The notes under the pieces were generated by a model, which had not been told where the DNA came from, made no database searches, and saw nothing but the letters and a program-made list of their open reading frames with translations. Below are positions 14,200 through 22,575 of a stretch of DNA of 30,098 nt, piece by piece. Source of the DNA: a virus; IMG/VR virus record IMGVR_UViG_3300023184_003625, positions 1 through 30,098 of that record; one strand, written 5' to 3'. The stretch's first letter is position 1, and every line of letters begins with the position of its first letter. The translations under genes and the position numbers were made by a program.

Positions 14200-14978
14200 T
14201 CAAAATCCCTGTAAATGACATTTACATAATCTTTCCAGAACCAATGTTCTGATATCATTTTTTTAAGTTCGCTGTCATCATATAGCACAGTGTCCGGGCT
14301 GGATGTTTCTGTCTGTAGCAACCAATCAAAGTGATTTTGATTTACTTTAGTAATAGTTTCTACAACAGGAAGAGTCACTCTAGCAGGATCATAATAAAAT
14401 GCGTTATGGTAACTCACACTGTTGAGTGTAAAAAATTCTAGGCCATGTTTGTTAAACAACTTTGTGTATTTGCTTAAACTGGCACCGCGAAAATATCGAC
14501 GGTCGTAAGTTTTTTTCTTTACGTTAGGAATGTAAGGAAAACTTGCTTCTACAGTGGAACCAAAATGTGGATTTATTTCTACACAGACCACAGCCGGCTT
14601 GAACCCAGTTTCCAACAACACACGAGCAACTTCATAATCAAAACTATCTATGTCAAGACTAAAAAAATCACAGTTCCAATCAGACACAGGGCGTAAAATA
14701 TCTACTATATCCTCTGTGGTGATCATTTGTTTGAGTTTGGTGATAGCATCACCCCAACGGTTGGGAGTATCTGGTTCCCAGTCTCTTCCGTCAACACCAA
14801 CGCCTGTGTATCCTTGATCCAACAGATCCATGGTCATGTTTTGATTTCCAGTGCCAAATCCAATTTCAACAAAAGTTCGGCGGGGATCTTGGAGTCCAGA
14901 TAACATAAGGCCTATAATGCCAGTTTCTCCAAATTGGCTGTAGCCTTGTCTTTCGTATGGTAGGGTGAATGTATACAT
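14196..14978 (-). CDS. FkbM-like SAM-dependent methyltransferase
   Basis: 260 residues with a class I methyltransferase core: FVEIGFGTGNQNMTMDLLDQ, GVGVDG (beta-2) and CDFFSLDIDSFDYEVARVLL (motif IV region), followed by PAVVCVEINPHFGS. This resembles FkbM-type and related O-methyltransferases found in polysaccharide loci. It shares an 18-base divergent gap with the capsule-like gene at 14997. Minus-strand ATTAAATA lies seven bases before its ATG. The methylated substrate is unknown. Confidence 0.78.
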   Translation of the reverse strand: MYTFTLPYERQGYSQFGETGIIGLMLSGLQDPRRTFVEIGFGTGNQNMTMDLLDQGYTGVGVDGRDWEPDTPNRWGDAITKLKQMITTEDIVDILRPVSDWNCDFFSLDIDSFDYEVARVLLETGFKPAVVCVEINPHFGSTVEASFPYIPNVKKKTYDRRYFRGASLSKYTKLFNKHGLEFFTLNSVSYHNAFYYDPARVTLPVVETITKVNQNHFDWLLQTETSSPDTVLYDDSELKKMISEHWFWKDYVNVIYRDFE

Positions 14979-14985
14979 ATATAAC

Positions 14986-14993
14986 TATTTAAT
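14986..14993 (-). promoter_or_regulatory. Candidate late promoter box ATTAAATA in an 18-base divergent gap
   Basis: Minus-strand ATTAAATA followed by GTTATAT and the ATG at 14978. The predicted start leaves a leader of about two bases. The whole gap between the divergent genes is 18 bases, so any promoter for the plus-strand gene at 14997 must lie inside the methyltransferase coding region. Confidence 0.45.
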
Positions 14994-14996
14994 CCA

Positions 14997-15839
14997 ATGA
15001 AAATTAGCCTATTTGATAATTTTGGTGCACTTAACTCTGGACCTGTGTTTGCTGCCTTTGAACAGGGATTACATGCCCTAGGTATTCAATCTAACAATCA
15101 CGATATAGATGCTGACGTGGCGGTGATATGGAGTCAGTTATGGTCTGGACGCATGCGACACAATCAAGAAATTTGGAACGCATTCAGAGACTCTGGACGC
15201 AACGTGATTGTGTTAGAAGTAGGAATGCTACGTCGTGGACACACATGGAAACTGGGACTAAACGGTGTAAATCGACGTGCTTGGTTTGGTTTGGACTATC
15301 AACTCAACAGGGCACAAAAGTTAGGCATACATCTGCAACCGTGGCGCCAGGGCAATAACATTGTGATTGCCGTCCAACGCAGTGACAGTGAACAATGGTC
15401 TGGACTGCCAGAGCCCAAAACATGGGTTGAACAAACTGTTGCAAAAATTCAATCAGTTACTGACAGGCCTATTGTTGTTCGTCCGCACCCCAGACAACGT
15501 ATCACTGGCATAACAGGTGTGACCATACGCCACCCAAGGCCGTTGATCAACACCTATGACAGTTTTGATTTTGATACTGATCTGGCCAATGCCTGGTGTG
15601 TGATCAACGAAAACTCAGGACCGGGTTGTCAAAGCATTATAGCAGGTGTACCTGCATTTGTTGGTGTGGACAGTCTAGCCGCTCCGGTGGCCAATCTGGA
15701 TCTACTGGATATAGAAAAGCCGTGGATGCCAGATCGCACGGCTTGGTTGCAAGATATTGCTCACACAGAATGGACTACAGAAGAGATTGCATCAGGATTG
15801 CCTGTGCAAAGATTATTGTCTAGATTGCAGTCTCACTAG
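14997..15839 (+). CDS. Capsule-polysaccharide-synthesis-like protein, 280 aa
   Basis: The cleanest member of the three-paralogue set. Key blocks are KLGIHLQPWRQGNNIVIAVQ, VTDRPIVVRPHPRQRI, WCVINENSGPGCQSIIAGVP, AFVGVDSLAAPVANLDLLDI and EKPWMPDRTAWLQDIAHTEW. RPHP and the ENSGPG/GVPAFV segment match the nucleotide-sugar-binding half of KpsS-type capsule synthesis proteins. The N-terminal 95 residues, with DADVAVIWSQLW, form a first Rossmann-like half. It is monocistronic on the plus strand and its 3' end overlaps the Gmd gene on the other strand by 27 bases. Confidence 0.75.
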   Translation: MKISLFDNFGALNSGPVFAAFEQGLHALGIQSNNHDIDADVAVIWSQLWSGRMRHNQEIWNAFRDSGRNVIVLEVGMLRRGHTWKLGLNGVNRRAWFGLDYQLNRAQKLGIHLQPWRQGNNIVIAVQRSDSEQWSGLPEPKTWVEQTVAKIQSVTDRPIVVRPHPRQRITGITGVTIRHPRPLINTYDSFDFDTDLANAWCVINENSGPGCQSIIAGVPAFVGVDSLAAPVANLDLLDIEKPWMPDRTAWLQDIAHTEWTTEEIASGLPVQRLLSRLQSH

Positions 15840-16793
15840 GTCAGCGTCGACCATGTCACGTATCATGGTCTCAAAGTTGGTGCGTGGCCGCCAACCCAAC
15901 TGTTCTCTAGCACGAGCACTATCACCACGTAAACTGTATAGTTCAGCAGGACGTTTGAATCGTGGATCACTCTTGACAAGATGTTGCCAATCTTGAATAC
16001 CCACATGTTCAAATGCCACGCGGCACAAGTCACCTATAGTATGCTGTTCGCCAGTGGCAATCACATAGTCACTGGCTCGTTCTTGTTGCAACATCAACCA
16101 CATGGCTTCCACAAAGTCCCCAGCAAAGCCCCAATCACGTGCGGCATCTAAATTGCCCAGAGTGACATCATCTGCTAGTCCCAATTTGATACGTGCAACT
16201 GCGTCTGTGATCTTGCGTGTGACAAACTCACGACCACGCAAGGGCGATTCATGATTGAACAAGATGCCTGAGCAAGCATATAGGCTATAACTTTCACGAA
16301 AGTTAATAGTCATCCAGTGTGAGTACAACTTGCTTACACCATAAGGGCTTCTTGGACGAAACGGTGTGATCTCACTTTGCAAGCCAGGTTCTGTGGCATT
16401 ACCAAACATCTCTGAAGTAGATGCTTGATAGAATCTAGCATTGGGATTGTGTTGGCGTATGGAGTTTAACAAGTTCAACGGGCCCATGCAATTGACTTCG
16501 GTTGTGAGTTTGTTTAATTCCCAACTGATGCCCACAAAACTTTGCGCCGCCAAATTGTAAACTTCTTGTGGCTTGAGGCTTTGCATAATGTGATTCATGT
16601 TGTTCTCATCAGTGATGTCACCTGTGATGAGTTCAATGTCGTTTTCAATACCCAACCATTTGAGATTTTCCAAATTGGGATTTGAATAGCGTTTGACCAA
16701 CCCGTATACATGGTAGTCTTTTTTGAGTAGATATTGGGCAAGATATGGGCCATCTTGGCCGGTCATGCCTGTAACAAATGCTGTCTTTTTCAT
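15813..16793 (-). CDS. gmd: GDP-mannose 4,6-dehydratase
   Basis: 326 residues from the ATG at 16793; a GTG at 16808 is a less likely start. All hallmarks of the extended short-chain dehydrogenase family are present: FVTGMTGQDGPYLAQ (NADP-binding), QASTSEMFG (catalytic T and E), YGVSK (catalytic Y and K), FNHESPLRGREFVTRKI and LGNLDAARDWGFAGDFVEAM, the last two being diagnostic for Gmd. The enzyme converts GDP-mannose to GDP-4-keto-6-deoxymannose, the precursor of fucose, rhamnose, perosamine and related sugars. No fucose synthase or aminotransferase is in this window, so the following step must be elsewhere or host-supplied. Length is slightly below typical bacterial Gmd (about 340-370). Confidence 0.96.
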   Translation of the reverse strand: MKKTAFVTGMTGQDGPYLAQYLLKKDYHVYGLVKRYSNPNLENLKWLGIENDIELITGDITDENNMNHIMQSLKPQEVYNLAAQSFVGISWELNKLTTEVNCMGPLNLLNSIRQHNPNARFYQASTSEMFGNATEPGLQSEITPFRPRSPYGVSKLYSHWMTINFRESYSLYACSGILFNHESPLRGREFVTRKITDAVARIKLGLADDVTLGNLDAARDWGFAGDFVEAMWLMLQQERASDYVIATGEQHTIGDLCRVAFEHVGIQDWQHLVKSDPRFKRPAELYSLRGDSARAREQLGWRPRTNFETMIRDMVDADLVRLQSRQ

Positions 16794-16818
16794 GCTATTA
16801 TGTATCACATATGATGGA

Positions 16819-17277
16819 TTACACCTGAATATCTTCCATGCCTGCTGTTCTCAGTCGCACCACATGTCCTGACATCCAGGATTTGGAGTCTAGACCTTTC
16901 ATGACTCCCAGCCAACGATTGCGTAAGTATGCCACTTCGTTAATTATGGTTTCATAATCAATCACTTCATCCTCGCCGTCTACATACTTTTCAGCATCTC
17001 TTGAAGTAAGAGCACGAGCATAATTTTCGAGATATTTTTGAAAGTGTTTTCTGCGTATTTTTCTCAATTGTATGTTGAGATAGTTTAGAACTGCTTCAAT
17101 CTCTTGCAGTTGATTGAAACGATGTTCGGTAATGCCGGGCAGGGCAGTGATGTTTTTTTCTACTATGCCCGAAATTTTACAATCTCGTTTGGCATCTTCG
17201 AGTTCACGCTCATAGTGACTGATAAAATCAGGAACAGCACCAAGACTGGCAACTACGCGACTATACCACATGATCAA
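16819..17277 (-). CDS. Conserved T4-like phage helical protein, 152 aa
   Basis: The protein is mostly helical and highly charged: CKISGIVEKNITALPGITEH, a helix with EIEAVLNYLNIQLRKIRRKH, then SRDAEKYVDGEDEVIDYETI and RNRWLGVMKGLDSKSW. It resembles a conserved hypothetical protein I associate with marine T4-like phages; this is recall, not a search. A recombination-mediator (UvsY-type) role is conceivable because uvsX, uvsW and gp32 are nearby, but the classical UvsY sequence pattern is absent, so I do not name it. Its ATG overlaps the C-terminal radical-SAM fragment by four bases. Confidence 0.75.
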   Translation of the reverse strand: MIMWYSRVVASLGAVPDFISHYERELEDAKRDCKISGIVEKNITALPGITEHRFNQLQEIEAVLNYLNIQLRKIRRKHFQKYLENYARALTSRDAEKYVDGEDEVIDYETIINEVAYLRNRWLGVMKGLDSKSWMSGHVVRLRTAGMEDIQV

Positions 17278-18218
17278 TATTCATATCTATAAACAAAAGA
17301 TTTAATCTTTTCAAGCATTTCTCCTATTTGATTATTGTCGTTTAAATTTTGCCAGTTCATCGCTTCCGTCAGTTGATCTTTAATATACCATTTCCAGTAA
17401 GGAGCCTGAAACTTAATATTCAGTTGACTATTCATAAAAAATCCTGGTCGGCTGATTGGTAACTTCACATTATTTTCTTTATATTCAAGTTGATTATAAT
17501 AATAATTTGAATTTTTTAAAATATCAATATCATCAATTTTAATACTATTAAACAAAATGCGCTTGTCTGCTACTATGTGTCCTTGTTTATCAACTTGGGT
17601 ATCATTTGCATTTTTGTTATCCATACCTATTTCAATTTGAGATTGATCAACAAAATTGTACTTGATTTCAACATTTACTGTAGAGTTACCTTCTGGCAAT
17701 TCACTGCGATACAATGTTTCTCCATTGTATTTTATAAACAATTGGGGGCCACCAAAGCAATGTCCTGAATCAACTTCTAATACTACTTTGGTACTAGGAA
17801 ATAATTCTTGCGTTCTTTTATCAATGTAGTCCTGCCAATTTTCTAATAGAGCAATAGATGGACAAGCATCATAGTTGTTTTGGTCTACATTATTAAGTAT
17901 GAAATCTCGACCTTTTTCAAATGACTCATTAAGTCTTGTTTGCATATAAATTACTTGCTGTCGCTGAGAATAAACTGGCAATCCTAAATAGTATCCAAGT
18001 CTGTATATGATGTACCATCTCGCTATTCGGGCTTTTATTGTTAAATTTGGGTTTATAGGGGTATACCAAAAAAAAGAAAAATTATCATCGCTTGTGATTA
18101 ATTTATTTTTTTCTGTGTTATCTGTGGCGGGTGTGTTACGTAAAGTTGCATAACCTTGACCAAGGTCAACAGCAGTAACAGTACGGTTGGCAATAAAAGG
18201 TCCTAGTTTAAGTATCAT
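17274..18218 (-). pseudogene. Radical-SAM protein, C-terminal fragment with carbohydrate-binding-like domain
   Basis: The ATG at 18218 is probably an internal codon rather than a start. Reading the same frame upstream gives SEEFSDFLLHLDMILKLGPF, a natural continuation of the radical-SAM protein at 18215-19441. One missing base near 18252-18259 explains the split. After the rest of the TIM-barrel-associated part comes a helical stretch with LTIKARIARWYIIYRLGYYL. About residues 146-240 form a beta-sandwich-like region, with GPQLFIKYNGETLYRSEL, VEIKYNFVDQSQIEIGMDN and NDTQVDKQGHIVADKRILF, resembling calcium-dependent xylan-binding-type modules. The gene is strongly AT-rich. It could be translated as a separate product by ATGA re-initiation. 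Confidence 0.65.
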
Positions 18219-19441
18219 ATCAAGATGTAGAAGAAAATCTGAAAACTCTTCAGACAGTGTCCTACAATATTGTTTATAATGGCACCAATTCCGACATCGC
18301 GCATGTGATTTAATTCATAAAATAATCCATCTACTGTGGTTTTTTTGTCCATTGCTTTTAATACTTTATCGCTTCCCGATTCTGCTCCTATAGTCACATG
18401 ATTAAACCCGGCTTTGATCATTAAATTAAAAAATTCAGGCTTGATTGAATTAGGAGGTCTTGAGATCCAATTCCCAGAAATTTTAATTTTGTTGTCTGTC
18501 AGAGAATCATTATATTTTGCAATTTCTATCAAACATTCACTGAGTGCTTTCATGTTACCATTAGCAATCGAATCTGATAGCACAAATTCATTTCTATTAT
18601 ATTTTTGGCTTAGATAAATTATTTCTTCTGCCAGTCGTGTGCCATTTTTACTTTGGAATTTACTAAAATTTGAAGACACATCACAAAAATCACAAGACCT
18701 TACGCAACCTTTACTGCTGATTACTGGTATCATTAATCTAGAGGCAATGCCTTTGTAATTATCAAAATCATAATCATCAAAGTTACTGAATGGATATGAC
18801 AAAGTTATATTCGAAGTAGTGTTCCAAAAATCTGGAGAATACAATTTACCATTCAAGAATTCTAAAAGACTGTCCTCAGCATCACCTAGTATTGTATGAT
18901 ATACTAGTTTTTTCTTCATTATGATCTCATGAAATTGCATTAATTTTTCAATTTTGGTTAGTTTACTCCAAAAATTAATGTAAGGGCCTGTGGTAAGTCC
19001 CTTACCACCCAATACAATTTTCCAATTTGGATACCGTTCTTTAACACGATTGCAAAATTCCCAAGTTGCAATATGTGTCCATACACTGAACACACTGATA
19101 CCAATGAACTTTGTTGAATATTGTGCAAGCCAATCAATTATATAATCATAAATTTGCTTAACATGATTGTGTAATTCTTGTGAATGTGGGCCTTCGGCTA
19201 TCCAGTAGTTTTGTAAATCTTGATATTTTTCAGACTTAGACTCACAAAAAATTTTGTGTATATCAACATTGAAATCATGAGTAAGAACTTTAAATCCGTG
19301 ACTTTGTGCTATTCCTTTTAGGATAGCCGGAGCGGTAGGCGGCACCATTAAATCCGACGCTGGCAAGTTGATCAAAATCATATCATAATCATAACTATCT
19401 CCGGTTTTATCTATTTCATAATTTTCTAATGTTAACTCCAT
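18215..19441 (-). pseudogene. B12-binding-domain-type radical SAM protein, N-terminal fragment (frameshifted)
   Basis: 408 residues before the frame ends. Residues 20-150 resemble a cobalamin-binding-like Rossmann domain (DMILINLPASDLMVPPTAPA, FIGISVFSVW, IVLGGKG), but I do not see the DxHxxG cobalamin motif. The radical SAM cluster motif is CVRSCDFC (C246, C250, C253), followed by ISGNWISRPPN and TIGAESGSDKVL. The end NNIVGHCLKSFQ then turns to nonsense, whereas the -1 frame carries on with SEEFSDF; restoring one base gives a single protein of 722 residues. Radical SAM enzymes of this class do methyl transfer or other difficult chemistry. The start overlaps the acidic gene stop by one base (TAATG). 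Confidence 0.75.
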
Positions 19442-19698
19442 TAGTTTTCCCAGTCTTCGTCTTCTTCGTCTTCTTCGTCTTCTTCGTCTTCAGTCTCATA
19501 GTCCTTGTCATTGTCAAGGTAGGCTGTCAGCGCACGTTTGATGTCTGAGTCGCCCTTGAAGGCGTCACGAATGTCTTCAACATCCGAATCATTGTCCATC
19601 AAGATCTGTATCACAGTTTCTGCGGCTTCAGCACGGTCCACTGTGTTTATAAAACGCTTGAGTTCTCCCCAAATTTCACTTGCTATCGCTTCACTCAT
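19441..19698 (-). CDS. Small acidic protein next to uvsX
   Basis: 85 residues. The first 60 are helical (SEAIASEIWGELKRFINTVD) with a DNDSDVEDIRDAFKGDSDI segment; the tail is almost purely D and E, encoded by a GAAGACGAA-type repeat at 19453-19491. Small acidic proteins with the same design sit beside uvsX in other T4-like marine phages, as far as I recall. The acidic tail may mimic DNA or contact a basic partner such as UvsX; this is inference. The ATG overlaps the uvsX 3' end by eight bases, so the two are translated together. Confidence 0.75.
   Translation of the reverse strand: MSEAIASEIWGELKRFINTVDRAEAAETVIQILMDNDSDVEDIRDAFKGDSDIKRALTAYLDNDKDYETEDEEDEEDEEDEDWEN
19453..19491 (-). repeat. 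In-frame GAAGACGAA repeat encoding an acidic tail
   Basis: About four copies of a 9-base unit (GAAGACGAA on the minus strand) within the acidic gene, giving the pattern DEEDEEDEEDED. Such repeats can change copy number by slippage without breaking the frame. Confidence 0.8.
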
Positions 19699-20749
19699 CT
19701 GCTGTTTCCTCCGGAGTACTTACCTCTTCTTTGCGTTTTCCAAACTCAGACATCACAACGTCTAGCACACCGCCTTCGTTTGATTCCCAAGCCTTGCGGA
19801 AATGTTTGAGGATTTCGCCATCCAGTGTAGTATAGGCCAGTCGGTTGCCGTCTTTTTTCAAGAAACCTTTTTTCTCAGCCAAGTCCACGAGACCCGAATA
19901 AGGATTCATACCTGTTTCGTAGGGAATCTTTACCTGCACACCTTCGAAGGGTTTGGCATAGCGTGTTTTCATGACCTTGCAGGCCGAGCGAATTCCCATG
20001 ACATCTGACACTTTGTTGCCGTCCTCGTCCTCTTTGAGTTTGAGTTTTTTCATGGCAACAACTATCGAACTAGCATAAATGAAACCTTGACCACCGCTGA
20101 TCTTATCGTCAGGGTCGAACATATCCTGACTTGCGTAGGTGTGGTTGGTACATACTAGGCCAACGTTATAACTACCAAACATGTTTACACAGTTACGCAC
20201 CAAGGCTGTAAGTGCCTTGGGTTTACGTCCTAGATCGCCCTTCATTTCTCCAGCATCAAACTGGTTGACGTCTGTGGGGGTGAGCAACATGCCTAACGAA
20301 TCAATCACAAACAACACTTTAGGACGTTCGCCATCTGCTAGAGTTTTGTAGTCACTCATGAATGTGCTTATGGTCTTAGCCACATCGTCAATCATGGCCA
20401 TACTCAACTTCAAAAGTTTAGATTCAGAAGTATCAACGCCAAGTGCTTTTAGCCAATCTTCATCAAGTGCGTTCTCTGAGTCAATTAGAACTACAAAGAT
20501 ACCTTGCTCTTGTGCGTTCTTGATAATGTTACCACTACAGATATATGACTTTCCTGCACCGGATTCACCAGCGAACACAGTGACCTTGCCTAGTGGGATG
20601 CCACGGTTGAAGTCTCCTGAGATCAAATAGTTCAAGGCATAATTGCCTGTGCTGATCCAATCTGTAGGATCGTTGAAGCCGATTGACAATCCGTCAATGC
20701 TCTTGGTAATTTCCTTGCGGAATTTGCTCACGTCAAATGGTTTTCCCAT
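19691..20749 (-). CDS. uvsX: UvsX, RecA-like recombinase
   Basis: 352 residues with the RecA/UvsX core: Walker A FAGESGAGKSY (61-68 for the loop), Walker B in KVLFVIDSLGM, and a DNA-binding loop region around GGQGFIYASS. T4 UvsX (about 390 residues) forms filaments on single-stranded DNA and drives strand exchange in recombination-dependent replication, assisted by gp32 and UvsY. The N-terminal segment STGNYALNYLISGDFNRGIP is typical. TTGGAG lies seven bases before the ATG, inside the end of the upstream gene, providing a ribosome binding site. The acidic protein gene follows with an eight-base overlap. GC content is normal for the phage core, unlike its AT-rich upstream neighbour. Confidence 0.95.
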   Translation of the reverse strand: MGKPFDVSKFRKEITKSIDGLSIGFNDPTDWISTGNYALNYLISGDFNRGIPLGKVTVFAGESGAGKSYICSGNIIKNAQEQGIFVVLIDSENALDEDWLKALGVDTSESKLLKLSMAMIDDVAKTISTFMSDYKTLADGERPKVLFVIDSLGMLLTPTDVNQFDAGEMKGDLGRKPKALTALVRNCVNMFGSYNVGLVCTNHTYASQDMFDPDDKISGGQGFIYASSIVVAMKKLKLKEDEDGNKVSDVMGIRSACKVMKTRYAKPFEGVQVKIPYETGMNPYSGLVDLAEKKGFLKKDGNRLAYTTLDGEILKHFRKAWESNEGGVLDVVMSEFGKRKEEVSTPEETADE

Positions 20750-20752
20750 GTG

Positions 20753-21529
20753 TTACTCCAATGTAAAAAAATTATTTTCTATAAGTGAATTCTTATAGAA
20801 CAGTTGCCTATATCGAGATAGATTGTCATCTAGTTTGTTAAAGTTTGCCAAAGGCATTTCTTTGCCTACACACGGTATGTTGTGTGTATTGCACCATTTT
20901 TGATATTGTTCAGGTAGTGTTTGTTGGAATGATGGTACTACTCTCAATCTTAATGTTGTGCTCAATTCGGAAAAATTATTTAGATCAAAGTCTTGGTTAG
21001 TATCGCCGTTTTCCCACTTGTTATAACTTGTTCTGCCTAAGTTTTGAAATGCTACTGACAAATTAAATATTCCGTTTTTAAGTATATTTGTTCCAAAATG
21101 ATTGGGAATCATTTCATTGGCATTTGATGATTTAGCATCAATCATATGTGTCAACCCTTCTATACTATGAATTAATACATTTATCCTGTCAAGGGCGCCC
21201 GGAATTTTTGTGTCAAAAATTTTTTTAATGTATGGAAATTCTTTATGTAGTTTTACCCAACGTTGGTGTAGAGAGTTCAAATTTTCTTGTTTACTAGGAT
21301 CAAGTTCAAATTCCAAAATTGAATATTTGAACTTATCTTTCAAGAGTTTTTGTACCTGAGAAAATTTAGTTTCTAGTTCTTGACTTAATTGCTTATATCC
21401 CAAATCGGGCATATTATAATGATTAATATCACGTTGATTTAATTGTTCAACAAAATAATCATATACCCTGCTATCAATTGGATTAAGTTCAATCATGTCA
21501 CCTGTGCTTATCCAAACCAATCTTGACAT
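20753..21529 (-). CDS. Hypothetical protein, 258 aa, paralogue of the gene at 3443-4243
   Basis: No known family is recognised. LGRTSYNKWENGDTN and PEQYQKWCNTHNIP place it with the 266-residue protein at 3443-4243. The middle contains DRINVLIHSIEGLTHMI and NHFGTNILKNGIF. It is strongly AT-rich against uvsX and gp32, and is inserted between them: it starts a few bases after the gp32 terminator and ends three bases before uvsX. The ATG at 21529 follows an AT-rich TTTTAATAT with no Shine-Dalgarno. It has no signal peptide or membrane segment. A moron-like insertion is inferred from composition and position. Confidence 0.75.
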   Translation of the reverse strand: MSRLVWISTGDMIELNPIDSRVYDYFVEQLNQRDINHYNMPDLGYKQLSQELETKFSQVQKLLKDKFKYSILEFELDPSKQENLNSLHQRWVKLHKEFPYIKKIFDTKIPGALDRINVLIHSIEGLTHMIDAKSSNANEMIPNHFGTNILKNGIFNLSVAFQNLGRTSYNKWENGDTNQDFDLNNFSELSTTLRLRVVPSFQQTLPEQYQKWCNTHNIPCVGKEMPLANFNKLDDNLSRYRQLFYKNSLIENNFFTLE

Positions 21530-21535
21530 ATATTA

Positions 21536-21558
21536 AAACAAAGCCCATTATGGGCCTT
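21536..21558 (-). terminator. Rho-independent terminator after gene 32
   Basis: Minus-strand AAGGCCCA / TGGGCTTT stem of 8 bp (one G-T pair) with a 3-base loop, then GTTTTAA. It lies six bases after the gp32 stop codon and before the AT-rich 258-residue gene. A terminator here explains how gp32 can be made at high level without the downstream genes. Confidence 0.75.
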
Positions 21559-21563
21559 GTCGC

Positions 21564-22556
21564 TTATTTTTGTTGGCGTGCGCGGATCATAGCCAAAATA
21601 TCTTCGGCCTTTTGTCCACCTGCAGGTTTTGTGACAGGAGCAGAAGCCACCGGAGTGTCATCCTCCTCGAAGTCACTTGCGGCTGTAGGTGCAACCACTT
21701 TTAGTGCAGGCTTGGCCACTGGAGCAGGTGTGTCCTCATCCGCGGCTGGAGCGGATCCACCAGCAGGTGCTTGTACACCAGCAGGACGGAAGTATTGACC
21801 CCAACGTTCAGTGTCATATGGCTGACCATCTACTGATGCTTCGAACATCTCTTTGATGACCTTGAGTTCAACCTCTGTGGGTTTCTTGGGCAAGAATGTG
21901 CTCAAATCAAACAAACCATGTGCATCCACTGCGGCCTGTTCGGCTTCGGTCAGTGCCGATTCTTTACGTGCCCACTTTGATCCATTGTAGTCAGCAAAGC
22001 CGCCTTTTGATCCTTTGGTGATACGGAAGTCTAGACCACGCAAGTAGTCTGTTGGCAATTCTTCCAGTTCAGGATCCATCAAGGCGCCTTTGATAGTTGT
22101 AAAGATTTGTGGACCAATGATGAATCTGCGTATGGGATTCTCTGGTGTTTTGTCATCGCTGAGTGGGTTTTCACGCACAAAGCCTTGGAAGATGTAACTG
22201 CGTTTCTTCCAATACTTACGACCCATGTCTTCAAGTGATTTGTCCTTGAACCAGGTGCGTACTTCTGCCAGAATAGGACATGCCTCTCCCCACATTTCCA
22301 CGCAAGGTACTTGTACCATAACTTGCTTGGATTCCATCTCTCCTTTGATGCCGTTAAAGGGCAAACGAATCATTGCTCGTTCTTGCCAAAAGAAAGTGTT
22401 TTTACTGTTACCATCAGGTAGGAAGCGTACGGTAGCCGATTGGCCTTCTTCCATGTTCCAATGTGGGTAAATTGAATTGTCCCCACCGGTGGATTGCCCA
22501 CCTTGTTTTGATTCCGCTGCCTGTAGTCTTGCTCGAATTTCTGCTAAAGATGCCAT
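21564..22556 (-). CDS. 32: gp32-like single-stranded DNA-binding protein
   Basis: 330 residues with the gp32 plan: a short N-terminal helix (SLAEIRARLQAAESK) for cooperative self-association, a core OB-fold region with ATVRFLPDGNSKNTFFWQER and VPCVEMWGEACPI (two Cys; the full T4 zinc-ligand set is not obvious), and a Pro/Ala-rich acidic tail with DFEEDDTP. The last residues DILAMIRARQQK echo the N-terminal LAEIRARLQ. In T4, gp32 coats single-stranded DNA and organises replication, repair and recombination. AAAGGAG lies eight bases before the ATG. A promoter at 22635-22664, a repeat-containing leader and a terminator make it an independent unit. Confidence 0.93.
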   Translation of the reverse strand: MASLAEIRARLQAAESKQGGQSTGGDNSIYPHWNMEEGQSATVRFLPDGNSKNTFFWQERAMIRLPFNGIKGEMESKQVMVQVPCVEMWGEACPILAEVRTWFKDKSLEDMGRKYWKKRSYIFQGFVRENPLSDDKTPENPIRRFIIGPQIFTTIKGALMDPELEELPTDYLRGLDFRITKGSKGGFADYNGSKWARKESALTEAEQAAVDAHGLFDLSTFLPKKPTEVELKVIKEMFEASVDGQPYDTERWGQYFRPAGVQAPAGGSAPAADEDTPAPVAKPALKVVAPTAASDFEEDDTPVASAPVTKPAGGQKAEDILAMIRARQQK

Positions 22557-22575
22557 AGTTGTTTCTCCTTTAAGT

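Noticed and set aside
16794-16808. GTG at 16808 as the gmd start
   Set aside because: The ATG at 16793 begins directly with the conserved MKKTAFVTGMTGQDG opening.
16819-17277. Naming the 152-aa helical gene uvsY
   Set aside because: It lies in a recombination gene setting, but its sequence does not follow the UvsY pattern I know, and no decisive motif is visible.
20806-20813. AGGCAACT near uvsX as a second copy of the gene 32 leader element
   Set aside because: It falls on ordinary codons (R-Q-L) of the 258-aa gene and occurs once only, so chance is likely.
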